Positions 50,985 to 62,016 are shown, numbered from the stretch's first letter. The stretch: 64,000 nt of DNA from DAOMNN01 sp964404505 (GCA_964404505.1 CAYOKH010000001.1:79595-143594); one strand, 5' to 3'. Translations and numbers: made by a program. Notes: generated by a model from the letters alone, not told the origin.

Positions 50985-51389
50985 GTGCACCCCGACCGAA
51001 AACTCCTGCGGACGATACGGGTTCCGATGCGCTGGGGCGACATGGATGCCTACGGACACCTCAACAACACCGTCTACTTCCGCTTCTTCGAACAGGTGCG
51101 GGTGGAGTGGATCGAGGAACTCGGTTTTCCCGTGCGCCCCGAAGCCGAAACTGGACCGGTCATCATCAATGCGGACTGCACCTTCCGTATCCCGGTAAAC
51201 TATCCTGCAATGGTGGAGGTGCGACTGTACGCAGGACGACCCGGACGCAGCAGCGTCATGACCTGGTACGAACTCTATGTCGAGGGTGACGACCGATTGT
51301 ACGCCGAGGGGTCCGCAAAGGTGGTATGGATGGATGTTGCTACCGGCAAGTCCGTACCGCTTCCAGGCACGGTGCGTGCGCTGTTCTGA
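50985..51389 (+). CDS. Hotdog-fold acyl-CoA thioesterase (4HBT family)
   Basis: A 134-residue single hotdog-domain protein. The active-site signature is VPMRWGDMDAYGHLNNTVYF (D at the start of the helix, in place of the Asp17 of 4-hydroxybenzoyl-CoA thioesterase), followed by RFFEQVRVEWIEELG. It would hydrolyse an acyl-CoA; the chain is unknown. The start is a GTG at 50985 in this frame. The acetoacetyl-CoA ligase gene follows 44 bases later, suggesting an operon that handles acyl-CoA. Confidence 0.88.
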   Translation: MHPDRKLLRTIRVPMRWGDMDAYGHLNNTVYFRFFEQVRVEWIEELGFPVRPEAETGPVIINADCTFRIPVNYPAMVEVRLYAGRPGRSSVMTWYELYVEGDDRLYAEGSAKVVWMDVATGKSVPLPGTVRALF

Positions 51390-51433
51390 CGGAAGCCGCT
51401 GACGAGTTCGATAACGAACCCAGGAGACAGTCG

Positions 51434-53398
<1,965 letters not shown>

Positions 53399-53405
53399 GG
53401 ACGCA

Positions 53406-53951
53406 ATGATGCTTATGAACCGTGAGAGGTCGGTGCTGCTCGTCATCGACGTGCAGGAAAGGCTAGCGCCGGCGATCCAGGACGGCCAGCGCGTCGTGGA
53501 CAACTGTGTCTGGCTGGCGCGCGTGGCGGAACGTGTGGGCGTGCCGGTAGTGGTGACGGAACACTGGCCCGATAAGATCGGCGGTACGGTGGCGTCGCTG
53601 AAGGAAGTGACGGGCACGGCCCACTACGTGAGCAAGCAGTGCTTTTCGGCCCACTCCGAAGGTTGCCTCGACGGTACCCCGCTGGACAATCGCCGCCAGG
53701 TCATAATGTGCGGGACGGAAGCCCACGTGTGCGTGCAGCAGACCGCACTGGACCTGCGTTGGGCGGGACGCGAAGTGTTCGTCGTGGCCGATGCCTGCGG
53801 CTCACGCGATCCGGGCAACCGCGACCTGGGGTTCGAGCGCATGCGTGGCCACGGGATCGAGATCGTGACCCGCGAAATGGTTGCATTCGAATGGCTGCAA
53901 CGCGGCGGCACGGATCTGTTTCGCGAGATCAACAGGGATTTCATCCGCTGA
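53406..53951 (+). CDS. Isochorismatase-family cysteine hydrolase
   Basis: A 181-residue protein of the isochorismatase-like hydrolase fold. The catalytic triad is visible: D15 in LLVIDVQERLAPAI, lysine in HYVSKQCFSAHS, and cysteine in CGTEAHVCVQQTALDLRWAG. It resembles YcaC/isochorismatase-domain-2 (ISOC2-type) proteins rather than an EntB-type enzyme. The substrate is unknown. It starts seven bases after aacS and is probably in the same operon. Confidence 0.88.
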   Translation: MMLMNRERSVLLVIDVQERLAPAIQDGQRVVDNCVWLARVAERVGVPVVVTEHWPDKIGGTVASLKEVTGTAHYVSKQCFSAHSEGCLDGTPLDNRRQVIMCGTEAHVCVQQTALDLRWAGREVFVVADACGSRDPGNRDLGFERMRGHGIEIVTREMVAFEWLQRGGTDLFREINRDFIR

Positions 53952-54003
53952 ATCCGGACCGGCACCATTCGCCGGATGTTGCGGGTTTGGAGGAACGGAT
54001 GTG

Positions 54004-54819
54004 ATGCGTTCGATCCTGCAGTTCGGCGCGTACGTGCTGGCAATCTATCTCGCCCTGGTGGCACTGCTCTACCTGACGCAGGCGCGGCAGGTGTACTTTC
54101 CCATCCGCGACCACGCGACAACGCCCGCTGCCTACGGAATGCCCTACGAGGACGTGTGGTTCGCGACCGAGGACGAAGTGTGGCTGCACGGGTGGTTCGT
54201 CGGCGCCGAGGAACCGCGCGGCGTGCTTCTGTTCTTTCATGGCAATGCGGGAAACATCTCGCACCGTCTGGATTCGATGCGCACGTTCCGCGAACTGGGT
54301 CTGTCGGTGTTCATTTTCGACTATCGCGGTTACGGGAGGAGCGAGGGCGAACCGGGCGAGGCAGGAACCTATCGCGACGCGCGGGCCGCGTGGCGCTACC
54401 TGCGCGAGGAACGCGGTACGGCAGCGCGCCACATCGTCGTGTTCGGGCGCTCGCTCGGCGCCTCGGTGGCTGCCTGGCTCGCGGCGCGCGAGCAGCCCGG
54501 GGCCGTGATTATCGAATCGGCCTTCACGAGTGCCCGCGATCTGGGCGCAGAGCTTTATCCGTGGCTGCCGATCCGGTGGATACTGAAGTTCGAGTACGAC
54601 ACCCGTGCGGCAGTGCGTGACATCCACTCGCCGCTGCTCGTCGTGCACAGCACCGAGGACCAGATCGTGCCGTTTCATCACGGCCAGGCGCTGTTCGAGG
54701 CCGCCAATCACCCAAAGGCGTTTCTGGAGATACGCGGCGGGCACAACGATGGCTTCATTCGCAGCCGCCCGCAGTACGAACAGGGCCTTCGCGAGTTTCT
54801 CGACGCCTACGTGCAATGA
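54004..54819 (+). CDS. Membrane-anchored alpha/beta hydrolase (ABHD13/BEM46-like)
   Basis: A 271-residue protein with an N-terminal helix (about 4-24, ILQFGAYVLAIYLALVALLYL) and an alpha/beta hydrolase domain. Motifs are GVLLFFHGNAGNISHRLDSM, FIFDYRGYGRSEGEPGEAGT, the nucleophile elbow VVFGRSLGASVAAWLA (G-R-S-L-G), IESAFTSARDLG, the acid in HSTEDQIVPFHHG, and the histidine in RGGHNDGFI. The pattern HGNAGN plus GRSLG is typical of the BEM46/YfhR-like group, of unknown substrate. GTG at 54001 is an alternative start. Confidence 0.88.
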   Translation: MRSILQFGAYVLAIYLALVALLYLTQARQVYFPIRDHATTPAAYGMPYEDVWFATEDEVWLHGWFVGAEEPRGVLLFFHGNAGNISHRLDSMRTFRELGLSVFIFDYRGYGRSEGEPGEAGTYRDARAAWRYLREERGTAARHIVVFGRSLGASVAAWLAAREQPGAVIIESAFTSARDLGAELYPWLPIRWILKFEYDTRAAVRDIHSPLLVVHSTEDQIVPFHHGQALFEAANHPKAFLEIRGGHNDGFIRSRPQYEQGLREFLDAYVQ

Positions 54820-54956
54820 CCTTGACGGGAGTCGAACGGTCGAGACGTCACTTTCACCCTCGCAGTGTCCGCGCCCGGCACCGATGCACGCCGCCCGCAA
54901 GACACTGTCGCGCGCGACTCAGGCCGCTCGCATGAGACCTGGTGCCATCCGTCGCC

Positions 54957-55298
54957 TCACCCCACCGGGCGCCTGTCGGGAAAGCCGATGGCAAGCTGTC
55001 GATGACGCCGGTCGAAGAATCGACGGGCATCATTGGCGGCAATCCGGTTCCCATCGGACCACTTGCTGCGCGACTGCCACGATCCCGGCGAAGTCCGCTG
55101 CGGGACGATCGTGCCAATGGCCGGATCCGCCCATTGGCACGCTTCTCCGTCGGTGTTGCCGCCCGCTCTCTGCCAGGCCGAGTGCGCTTCGAGTTGCCGC
55201 TCCCAGGGGACGCCCCAGGTATCGCGCGCGCTCAGCGGCGGGATGAATTCGTTCTCAAGATGGTGCGTTCGTACATGCTCCATCAGCGATGTGTCCAT
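54957..55298 (-). CDS. Small hypothetical protein
   Basis: An open frame of 113 residues with a very good ribosome-binding site (GAGGAG, then eight bases, then ATG) read on the minus strand. The first 70 residues (MDTSLMEHVRTHHLENEFIP, then DTWGVPWERQLEAHSAWQRA) have a plausible amino acid mix; the last 45 are Arg-rich and less convincing, and the real end could differ if there is a sequence error. I recognise no family. It sits alone in a gap between an alpha/beta hydrolase gene and the CREST-like gene; the rest of the 54820-55505 stretch shows nothing else. Confidence 0.4.
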   Translation of the reverse strand: MDTSLMEHVRTHHLENEFIPPLSARDTWGVPWERQLEAHSAWQRAGGNTDGEACQWADPAIGTIVPQRTSPGSWQSRSKWSDGNRIAANDARRFFDRRHRQLAIGFPDRRPVG

Positions 55299-55505
55299 GA
55301 TGCAATCTCCTCGTTTGCCTGCGGGGCACGGTTGTGGCGGTCCGCAGCGCTCCCGGCGGCCGCCATCTTTCTCACTCGATCACGCGAATCCTGCCCCGGT
55401 TCCATTACAGTCTTTCTATCTTAGGCCCTATTGCGCGAGTCTGCATGTCCGAGCGAGACGTTCGCCATACCGCGATGGGTCACCGGCCATGCCCCGCGGT
55501 GTTCT

Positions 55506-56435
55506 TCAGGACACCCGAGAATGTCGGGTGGCGAGCGGCTCCGAATCGAGCCTGTTGCACCGGATTGCAAACATCCGGGCAAGCGAGCCGACTGCGAGGG
55601 CCGTCAGGAGGTGCTTCAGGGTGTGCCCGCTGACGAGACCACCGGTCAGATCGAAGATCGGACGATCGAGCCTGTCGCCTGCCATCGCCAGCACGAACAG
55701 GAGGTAAGCCACGACGTACAGGCGATTGTGCGTGTAGGGGGTGCTCAACGCGATCAGCACTGGAGGCAGCACGAACATGAAGGCGTGAAGCAGGAAATAC
55801 GACCGCAGGTCACCTTGGCCGGCAATCTCGCCGAACTGCCACCAGAGCACGCTCGCCGGCCCGGTCAGCACCCACAGGACAAGCATCAGATGCCCGCTCC
55901 GGGTCAACGGAATGCGTTCTGCGATCAGAAGCGCGGGCAGGGTGGTGAATGCGAGGGCGAGGGGCAGCCGATCCCAGAACAGCCGCATGTTGTCGGGTGC
56001 GAGGTGATACCAGGCCGATCCGAAGGCAGTGAGCACGAGGGCAGCGAACCAGATCGTCGCCATCCGATGCTCGCCGGCGGTACGGAACATGCGCCCCGAG
56101 GAATCCGCAGCGTATACGTGCATCAGGCCCCACAGGGCCGCCGCGAGTATGGCCACGTTGCTCGTCACGTCGGCAGAATTGGGAATCCCGAGCCAGCTTC
56201 GATCGTCCGCGAACTGATGGTAGGCTGGATCCTGGGGAAGTGCCGGGAGCAGGGCGAACGCGATGGTGAGGGCCAGCGCATAGCAGGGCAACAGCAGGTG
56301 CGGGATCAGATGAAGCAATTCCTTTGCGGGCTCGGTGGCGGGAGCGGCGGAAGGGGGCAGGGCGGATATCTCCAGGCGAAAACCGGCGGGTCTGCGTCTG
56401 GCGGTCGCGCGATCATGCGCAAGACGCCGGGACAC
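55506..56435 (-). CDS. Alkaline ceramidase/CREST-type membrane protein
   Basis: A multi-pass membrane protein with about seven helices. Conserved polar motifs match the alkaline ceramidase/CREST superfamily of membrane hydrolases: SADVTSNVAILAAALWGL, AFGSAWYHLAPDNMRLFWDR with S, H and D, and GLVSGHTLKHLLTALAVG with the HxxxH zinc ligands. Bacterial members are not well studied and the substrate is unknown. The true start is unclear: the frame stays open to a TTG at 56528, and GTG 56435, TTG 56447 or TTG 56318 are all possible. The first roughly 40 residues before LLHLIPHLLLPCYALALTIA are of low complexity and doubtful. Confidence 0.7.
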   Translation of the reverse strand: MSRRLAHDRATARRRPAGFRLEISALPPSAAPATEPAKELLHLIPHLLLPCYALALTIAFALLPALPQDPAYHQFADDRSWLGIPNSADVTSNVAILAAALWGLMHVYAADSSGRMFRTAGEHRMATIWFAALVLTAFGSAWYHLAPDNMRLFWDRLPLALAFTTLPALLIAERIPLTRSGHLMLVLWVLTGPASVLWWQFGEIAGQGDLRSYFLLHAFMFVLPPVLIALSTPYTHNRLYVVAYLLFVLAMAGDRLDRPIFDLTGGLVSGHTLKHLLTALAVGSLARMFAIRCNRLDSEPLATRHSRVS

Positions 56436-56644
56436 AGCTCGAAACAAGATCCTCGCCGGACGGCAGCGGGTGCAATTCGCATCGATCTCCCGCGATCGTA
56501 CCGGAAGATGCCGTGCAATCTGCGACAAAATATCAAATCCGCGGCGTCGCAGCGGTCACCCTTGCTGCCCGCATTCGGGTGTCCGCGCCTTCCGGAGCGA
56601 TGTGCTCTTCGGTTATCATCGGACTTTCCCGCATCGTCATTCCC

Positions 56645-58294
56645 ATGACCAAATACGTCTTCGTTACCGGCGGTGTCGTGTCCTCTCTGGGCAAGGGCAT
56701 CGCAGCAGCCTCACTGGGGGCCATTCTCGAATCCCGCAGCATCCGGGTGACCCATCTCAAGCTCGATCCATACATCAATGTGGATCCGGGGACGATGAGT
56801 CCCTTCCAGCACGGCGAGGTCTTCGTTACCGAGGACGGTGCCGAGACCGACCTCGATCTCGGCCACTACGAGCGCTTCACCAGTGCCCGCATGAGCAAGC
56901 GCAACAACTTCACCACCGGTCAGATCTACGAATCGGTGATCAAGAAGGAACGTCGCGGCGAATATCTCGGAAAGACTGTCCAGGTGATTCCCCACATCAC
57001 GGATGAGATCAAGCAGTACATCAAGCGTGGCGCGGAAGGGGCCGATGTTGCAATCGTCGAGGTCGGCGGAACCGTCGGCGACATCGAATCGCTGCCCTTT
57101 CTCGAGGCGATCCGCCAGATGGGAATCGAGGAAGGACGCAATCACACCTGCTTCATCCATCTGACCCTTCTGCCCTACATCCCGACGGCGGGCGAACTCA
57201 AGACCAAGCCGACCCAGCACTCGGTCAAGGAACTGCGCGAAATCGGCATCCAGCCCGACATTCTGCTGTGCCGCGCGGATCGCTCCATCCCGGCAGACGA
57301 GCGGCGCAAGATCGCCCTGTTCTGCAACGTGATGCCGGAAGCGGTGATCGAGTGTCTGGACGCGGACTCCATCTACAAGATTCCGGGCATGCTTCACAAC
57401 CAGATGATCGATGAGATCGTTTGCCACAAGCTCAACATCCTGGCCCGCGCCGCGGACCTGAGTGTCTGGGACAAACTCGTTCATGCGCTCGGGAACCCGA
57501 AACATTCGGTCGACATAGCGTTTGTCGGCAAGTATGTCGATCTGACCGAATCGTACAAATCGCTCACCGAAGCACTCAATCACGCGGGGATGCACACCGA
57601 GAGCAAGGTGCGCATTAATTACATCGACTCCGAGGATATCGAGCGCGAAGGCACCGGAACGCTGGAGACGATGGATGCGCTGCTGGTCCCCGGCGGCTTC
57701 GGGAAGCGCGGCACCGAAGGCAAGATCGCCGCCATCCGTTTCGCGCGCGAGAACGGCGTCCCCTATCTGGGTATCTGTCTCGGAATGCAGCTTGCGGTTG
57801 TCGAGTTCGCGCGCAATGTTGCCGGTATGGAACGGGCCCATTCAACCGAGTTCGACGCCTCCACACCCTACCCCGTCATCGGACTGATCACTGAGTGGCA
57901 GGATCGGACCGGAAGACTCGAAAAACGGTCGGCGGATTCGGATCTTGGCGGCACGATGCGCCTGGGCGGACAGACCTGCCGCCTTGCCGAGGGTTCGCTC
58001 GCGCGCGAGGTCTACGGCTCGACCGAGATCCTCGAACGCCACCGCCACCGCTACGAAGTGAACAATACCCTCCTGCCCGAACTCGAAAGCAAGGGCTTGC
58101 GTGTTTCGGGTCGCGCAGAAGGCACGAATCTCTGCGAGATAATCGAACTGCCGGATCACCCGTGGTTCGTGGGTTGTCAGTTCCATCCGGAGTTCACTTC
58201 GAATCCGCGCAAGGGTCACCCGCTGTTTACCGCCTATCTCAGGGCCGCGCTCGCGAACCGTGTGCGGGTGGAGGAGGCAAGGGAAGCAACATGA
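56645..58294 (+). CDS. pyrG: CTP synthase
   Basis: A 549-residue enzyme converting UTP to CTP with glutamine. The N-terminal synthase domain begins MTKYVFVTGGVVSSLGKGIA (P-loop) and contains KLDPYINVDPGTMSPFQHGE, DLDLGHYERF and VEVGGTVGDIESLPFLEAIR. The C-terminal glutaminase domain has VPGGFGKRGTEGKI, YLGICLGMQLAVVEFARN with the nucleophile cysteine, and CQFHPEFTSNPRKGHPLF with the H-x-E pair. The start is supported by the conserved N-terminus. The kdsA ATG overlaps its stop (ATGA, 58291-58294), as is common in proteobacteria. Confidence 0.97.
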   Translation: MTKYVFVTGGVVSSLGKGIAAASLGAILESRSIRVTHLKLDPYINVDPGTMSPFQHGEVFVTEDGAETDLDLGHYERFTSARMSKRNNFTTGQIYESVIKKERRGEYLGKTVQVIPHITDEIKQYIKRGAEGADVAIVEVGGTVGDIESLPFLEAIRQMGIEEGRNHTCFIHLTLLPYIPTAGELKTKPTQHSVKELREIGIQPDILLCRADRSIPADERRKIALFCNVMPEAVIECLDADSIYKIPGMLHNQMIDEIVCHKLNILARAADLSVWDKLVHALGNPKHSVDIAFVGKYVDLTESYKSLTEALNHAGMHTESKVRINYIDSEDIEREGTGTLETMDALLVPGGFGKRGTEGKIAAIRFARENGVPYLGICLGMQLAVVEFARNVAGMERAHSTEFDASTPYPVIGLITEWQDRTGRLEKRSADSDLGGTMRLGGQTCRLAEGSLAREVYGSTEILERHRHRYEVNNTLLPELESKGLRVSGRAEGTNLCEIIELPDHPWFVGCQFHPEFTSNPRKGHPLFTAYLRAALANRVRVEEAREAT

Positions 58295-59127
58295 AGCTTT
58301 GCGGTTTCGATGTCGGTCTCGACAAGCCGTTGTTCCTCATTTCGGGCCCGTGCGTCGTCGAATCACGTGGAATGGCACTCGACACGGCGGGTCGTCTCAA
58401 GGAAATATGCGCCGGGCTCGGCATTCCGTTCATCTACAAGTCGTCCTACGACAAGGCCAATCGCAGCTCGGGAAAATCCTACCGCGGTCTCGGCATGGAC
58501 AAGGGACTGGAAATTCTTGCCGAAGTGCGCAGCACGATTGGCGTTCCCGTGCTCACCGACGTTCATGCGGTCGAGGAGATTCCGGCTGTCGCAGCAGTCG
58601 TAGACGTCCTGCAGACTCCGGCGTTTCTGTGCCGGCAGACTGATTTCATTCACGCGGTCGCGGCCACCGGAAAACCGGTGAACATCAAGAAAGGGCAGTT
58701 TCTCGCACCGGGCGACATGAAGCAGGTGGTGGCCAAGGCCCGCGAGGCAGCCGGTGGTGCCGATACCATCATGGTCTGCGAGCGCGGCGTTTCCTTCGGT
58801 TACAACAACCTGGTCTCGGACATGCGCAGCCTGGCCATAATGCGCGAGACGGCCTGCCCGGTGGTCTTCGATGCAACGCATTCGGTTCAGCTTCCCGGTG
58901 GGCAGGGAACGTCGTCGGGCGGACAGCGCGAGTTTGTGCCGGTGCTCGCGCGTGCCGCCGTTGCGGTCGGGGTAGCGGGTGTATTCATGGAGTCGCACCC
59001 GGATCCGGAGAAGGCACTCTCGGATGGCCCGAATGCCTGGCCCCTGGGGCGCATGAAGGATCTCCTCACCACGCTGCGTGACATCGATGCCCTGGTCAAG
59101 GGGCAGGGGTTCATGGAGACGGAATGA
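58291..59127 (+). CDS. kdsA: 3-deoxy-8-phosphooctulonate (KDO8P) synthase
   Basis: A 278-residue enzyme joining PEP and arabinose 5-phosphate for the KDO part of lipopolysaccharide. Motifs are FLISGPCVVESRGMALDTAG, SYDKANRSSGKSYRGLGMDK, VLQTPAFLCRQTDFIHAVAA, KKGQFLAPGDMKQVVAKARE, CERGVSFGYNNLVSDMRSL and VFDATHSVQLPGGQG, then MESHPDPEKALSDGPNAWPL. C21 in GPCVVES stands where the metal-dependent class has cysteine and the E. coli metal-independent class has asparagine, so this is likely a metal-dependent KdsA. The gene is coupled to pyrG. Confidence 0.97.
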   Translation: MKLCGFDVGLDKPLFLISGPCVVESRGMALDTAGRLKEICAGLGIPFIYKSSYDKANRSSGKSYRGLGMDKGLEILAEVRSTIGVPVLTDVHAVEEIPAVAAVVDVLQTPAFLCRQTDFIHAVAATGKPVNIKKGQFLAPGDMKQVVAKAREAAGGADTIMVCERGVSFGYNNLVSDMRSLAIMRETACPVVFDATHSVQLPGGQGTSSGGQREFVPVLARAAVAVGVAGVFMESHPDPEKALSDGPNAWPLGRMKDLLTTLRDIDALVKGQGFMETE

Positions 59128-59249
59128 TGACTGCAATCTGCCGTATCCAATGCACGACTGTTCGGGAAATGATAGCGTTATGAACGAGCCGGCCCATCTG
59201 CTGGTCGAGGCTTGGTAATCTCAAATTCGAAACAGGGACAGGAACAGCC

Positions 59250-60539
59250 ATGAGTGCAATCGTTGATGTCATTGCCCGCGAGATACTCGATTCGCGTGGC
59301 AACCCCACGGTGGAAGCGGACGTGTTGCTCGAGTCCGGGGTCATGGGCCGTGCGGCCGTCCCATCCGGTGCCTCCACGGGTGTGCGCGAAGCGATCGAGT
59401 TGCGTGACGGTGATGCCGGACGCTATCTCGGCAAGGGTGTGCTGCGCGCAGTGGAAAACGTTAACACCGAGATCTCCGAAGCGATCATCGGACTCGACGC
59501 CGAGGAGCAGACTTTCATCGATCGCACCCTGATCGAACTCGACGGCACCGAGAACAAGTCGCGTCTGGGTGCGAACGCGATGCTGGCGGTGTCGATGGCT
59601 GTGGCGAAGGCCGCTGCCGAGGAGGCCGGGCTGCCCCTGTACCGTTATTTCGGTGGGTCCGGGCCGATGACGATGCCGGTGCCGATGATGAACGTGATCA
59701 ACGGCGGAGCTCATGCGAACAACAGCCTGGACATCCAGGAATTCATGATCATGCCCGTGTCGATGACGAGTTTCCGTGAGGCACTGCGCTGCGGGGCCGA
59801 GATCTTCCACCATCTCAGGAAACTCACCGACAAGCGTGGCTATCCGACCACGGTCGGTGACGAAGGGGGATTCGCTCCCGACGTGAGCGGTACGGAAGAG
59901 GCCCTCAACCTGATCCAGGAGGCGATTTCGGCCGCGGGGTACGAGCCGGGCACGGACGTGGTTCTCGCACTGGATTGCGCCGCCTCGGAGTTCTGCAGGG
60001 ACGGCCAGTACGTTCTCGCCGGGGAAGGACTGACGCTGTCCGCCGAGGGCTTTTCCGACTATCTGGCAACCCTGGCCGACCGCTTCCCGATCGTCTCGAT
60101 CGAGGACGGCATGGCGGAGAACGACTGGGCCGGCTGGAAGACGCTCACCGACAAGCTCGGGCGCAGAATCCAGTTGGTCGGCGACGACGTGTTCGTGACC
60201 AATACCGAGATCTTCGCGCAGGGCATCGAGCAGGGGATCGCCAACTCGATCCTTATCAAGATCAACCAGATCGGAACGCTGTCGGAGACCTTCGCGGCCG
60301 TCGAAATGGCCAAGCGTGCCGGTTACACCTCGGTGATTTCGCACCGCTCGGGCGAAACCGAGGATGCGACGATCGCGGATATCGCCGTTGGTCTGAACGC
60401 GATGCAGATCAAGACAGGCTCCCTGTCGCGCTCGGATCGTATTTCCAAGTACAACCAGTTGCTGCGCATCGAAGAGGATCTCGGCGATACGGTGAGCTAC
60501 CCGGGCAAGCGCGCGTTCTATAACCTGCGGGCGCGATGA
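59250..60539 (+). CDS. eno: Enolase
   Basis: A 429-residue glycolytic enzyme converting 2-phosphoglycerate to PEP, also part of the RNA degradosome in some bacteria. Family segments are IVDVIAREILDSRGNPTVEA, VPSGASTGVREAIELRDGD, MPVPMMNVINGGAHANNSLD, TTVGDEGGFAPDVSGTEEAL, and the metal ligands in LALDCAASEF, SIEDGMAENDWAGWKTLT and QLVGDDVFVTN. The catalytic lysines are in LIKINQIGTLSET and QIKTGSLSRSDRISKYNQLL, and SHRSGETEDATIADIAVG is present. The 122 bases between kdsA and eno hold only tiny open frames. Confidence 0.98.
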   Translation: MSAIVDVIAREILDSRGNPTVEADVLLESGVMGRAAVPSGASTGVREAIELRDGDAGRYLGKGVLRAVENVNTEISEAIIGLDAEEQTFIDRTLIELDGTENKSRLGANAMLAVSMAVAKAAAEEAGLPLYRYFGGSGPMTMPVPMMNVINGGAHANNSLDIQEFMIMPVSMTSFREALRCGAEIFHHLRKLTDKRGYPTTVGDEGGFAPDVSGTEEALNLIQEAISAAGYEPGTDVVLALDCAASEFCRDGQYVLAGEGLTLSAEGFSDYLATLADRFPIVSIEDGMAENDWAGWKTLTDKLGRRIQLVGDDVFVTNTEIFAQGIEQGIANSILIKINQIGTLSETFAAVEMAKRAGYTSVISHRSGETEDATIADIAVGLNAMQIKTGSLSRSDRISKYNQLLRIEEDLGDTVSYPGKRAFYNLRAR

Positions 60540-60640
60540 GTGAGTCGGGGTCTGCTGCACCCGGCTGAAGGCTGTCCTGACGCGGACACAGGGGCAGGCG
60601 TTCTGCCGGGGCGTATTCGGATGAATGCCGAACCTCTACC

Positions 60641-60913
60641 ATGCGCTGGCCCGTAATCATTCTCGCCGTGCTGGTCGCCGCGCTTCAGTACCCGCTGTGG
60701 CTGGGCAAGGGCGGGTGGCTGCGTGTGTGGGAAGTGGATCGCCAGTTGGAGGCGCAGCGCGACATCAATCACCAGCTCGAGCAGCGCAATGCCGGCCTGG
60801 AGGCCGAAGTGCGCGACCTCAAGTCCGGAAACGAGGCGATCGAGGAACGGGCCCGGTTCGATCTCGGTCTCACCAGACCTGGCGAGGTTTTCGTTCACAC
60901 ACCCCATGACTGA
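60641..60913 (+). CDS. ftsB: Cell division protein FtsB
   Basis: A 90-residue bitopic divisome protein that works with FtsL and FtsQ. A single N-terminal helix (MRWPVIILAVLVAALQYPLW) is followed by a coiled coil (about 33-70, VDRQLEAQRDINHQLEQRN and LEAEVRDLKSGNEAIEERAR) and the conserved ARFDLGLTRPGEVFVH segment. Position after eno is the usual proteobacterial location. Length is normal. Confidence 0.95.
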   Translation: MRWPVIILAVLVAALQYPLWLGKGGWLRVWEVDRQLEAQRDINHQLEQRNAGLEAEVRDLKSGNEAIEERARFDLGLTRPGEVFVHTPHD

Positions 60914-60991
60914 TACGGCGTCACGTTGACCCCGGGCCGGGCCGAGTGCGAGGCGAGCACGGCATACGGGCACGACGTGCGCGGATGCCCT

Positions 60992-61531
60992 TCAGTTCGA
61001 TGCGATCAGCGTGCGCGCCCCGTCGATACGGGGTCGGAAGTAATTGTTGTCGAGATTCTCGACACGCACGCGTCCGCGACTCGACGGGGCGTGTACGAAG
61101 CGGCCCCGGCCCATGTAGATGCCCATGTGCGAATGTCGCCGATCGAGTGTGTTGAAGAAGACGAGGTCGCCCGGCTGCAATTCGGAAACCGCGATCGGGC
61201 GCGTAATTTCCGCGATTCTGGCGGCATTGTGGGGGAGCCGGCGACCGCTGATCTGCTCGACGATGTAACTGACCATGCCGCTGCAATCGAGCCCGGCCTC
61301 GGGATTGCGCCCGCCGAAGGTATAGCCGGTTCCGAGCAGACCGAGCGCATACATGACCAGTTCGCGGGGATCCTCCCCGTCGTCGAGAACGAAGTAGTCG
61401 CGTTCAGCGCTTGCATGCGGCATGGTTTGCGAGGACGGGGCATGCTTGAGCGGCATCGCGACCGGTCTGCTGCCACATGCGCTGAGCAGGGCTGACGCAA
61501 GGATTACGACGACTGTGTCAGTGGCTCTCAT
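60992..61531 (-). CDS. NlpC/P60 family lipoprotein (C40 peptidase)
   Basis: A 179-residue predicted cell-wall endopeptidase. The lipoprotein signal is VVVILASALLSACGS with lipobox LLSAC. The C40 domain (about 60-175) has GTGYTFGGRNPEAGLDCSGM with the nucleophile cysteine, LPHNAARIAEI, LQPGDLVFFN, and HSHMGIYMGRGRFVHAPSS, in which a catalytic histidine is present. MepS/Spr-type NlpC enzymes cleave peptide cross-links. A second in-frame ATG at 61552 is upstream; the shorter form fits the signal peptide better. Divergent from ftsB, it has dtd upstream on the same strand. Confidence 0.9.
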   Translation of the reverse strand: MRATDTVVVILASALLSACGSRPVAMPLKHAPSSQTMPHASAERDYFVLDDGEDPRELVMYALGLLGTGYTFGGRNPEAGLDCSGMVSYIVEQISGRRLPHNAARIAEITRPIAVSELQPGDLVFFNTLDRRHSHMGIYMGRGRFVHAPSSRGRVRVENLDNNYFRPRIDGARTLIASN

Positions 61532-61578
61532 GGTCGGGTAACGAATCGGCATTGCCCGAACGATAATTCAATCATGCA

Positions 61579-62016
61579 TCACGAGTCCAGCCAGAATGTG
61601 ACGGGACCATGATTCACGAGCGAAACCAGCATCTCCGCACCGAAGCGGCCGGTCTCGACCACGGGGTGTTCGCTTCGGGCACGCTCCACGAGATCGGCGA
61701 ACAGTCGTTGCGCCTGATCGGGTGCGGCGGCGCCCGAAAACCCCGGCCGCGTGCCCTTGCGTGTGTCTGCCGCGAGCGTGAACTGCGGCACCAGCAGCAA
61801 TCCGCCGGAGACCTCACGCAGCGACAGGTTCATCCTGTCGTCCGGATCCTGGAAGATCCTGTAGCCTAGCAGGCGTTCGACCATGCGTTGCACGTTGCGC
61901 CCGGTGTCGTCGCGCTGTATGCCGATCAGCGCAAGCATGCCGAGGCCGATGCGCCCGACCGTCACGCCCGCGACGCTTACCTCGGCCAGTCGGACCCGCT
62001 GGATCAGCGCGATCAA
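61579..62016 (-). CDS. dtd: D-aminoacyl-tRNA deacylase
   Basis: A 145-residue homodimeric editing enzyme that removes D-amino acids (and glycine) from tRNA. The N-terminus MIALIQRVRLAEVSVAG, the active-site segment LLVPQFTLAADTRKGTRPGF (the S/T-QFTL motif with P in place of S) and the C-terminal VNHGPVTFWLDS (the Gly-cisPro motif region NxGPVTF) are diagnostic. Full length. It begins 14 bases after the stop of the SIMPL-domain gene, which lies upstream on the minus strand. Confidence 0.95.
   Translation of the reverse strand: MIALIQRVRLAEVSVAGVTVGRIGLGMLALIGIQRDDTGRNVQRMVERLLGYRIFQDPDDRMNLSLREVSGGLLLVPQFTLAADTRKGTRPGFSGAAAPDQAQRLFADLVERARSEHPVVETGRFGAEMLVSLVNHGPVTFWLDS

Noticed and set aside
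60540..60640. Terminator between eno and ftsB
   Set aside because: No stable stem followed by a T run was found; the genes may be read together.
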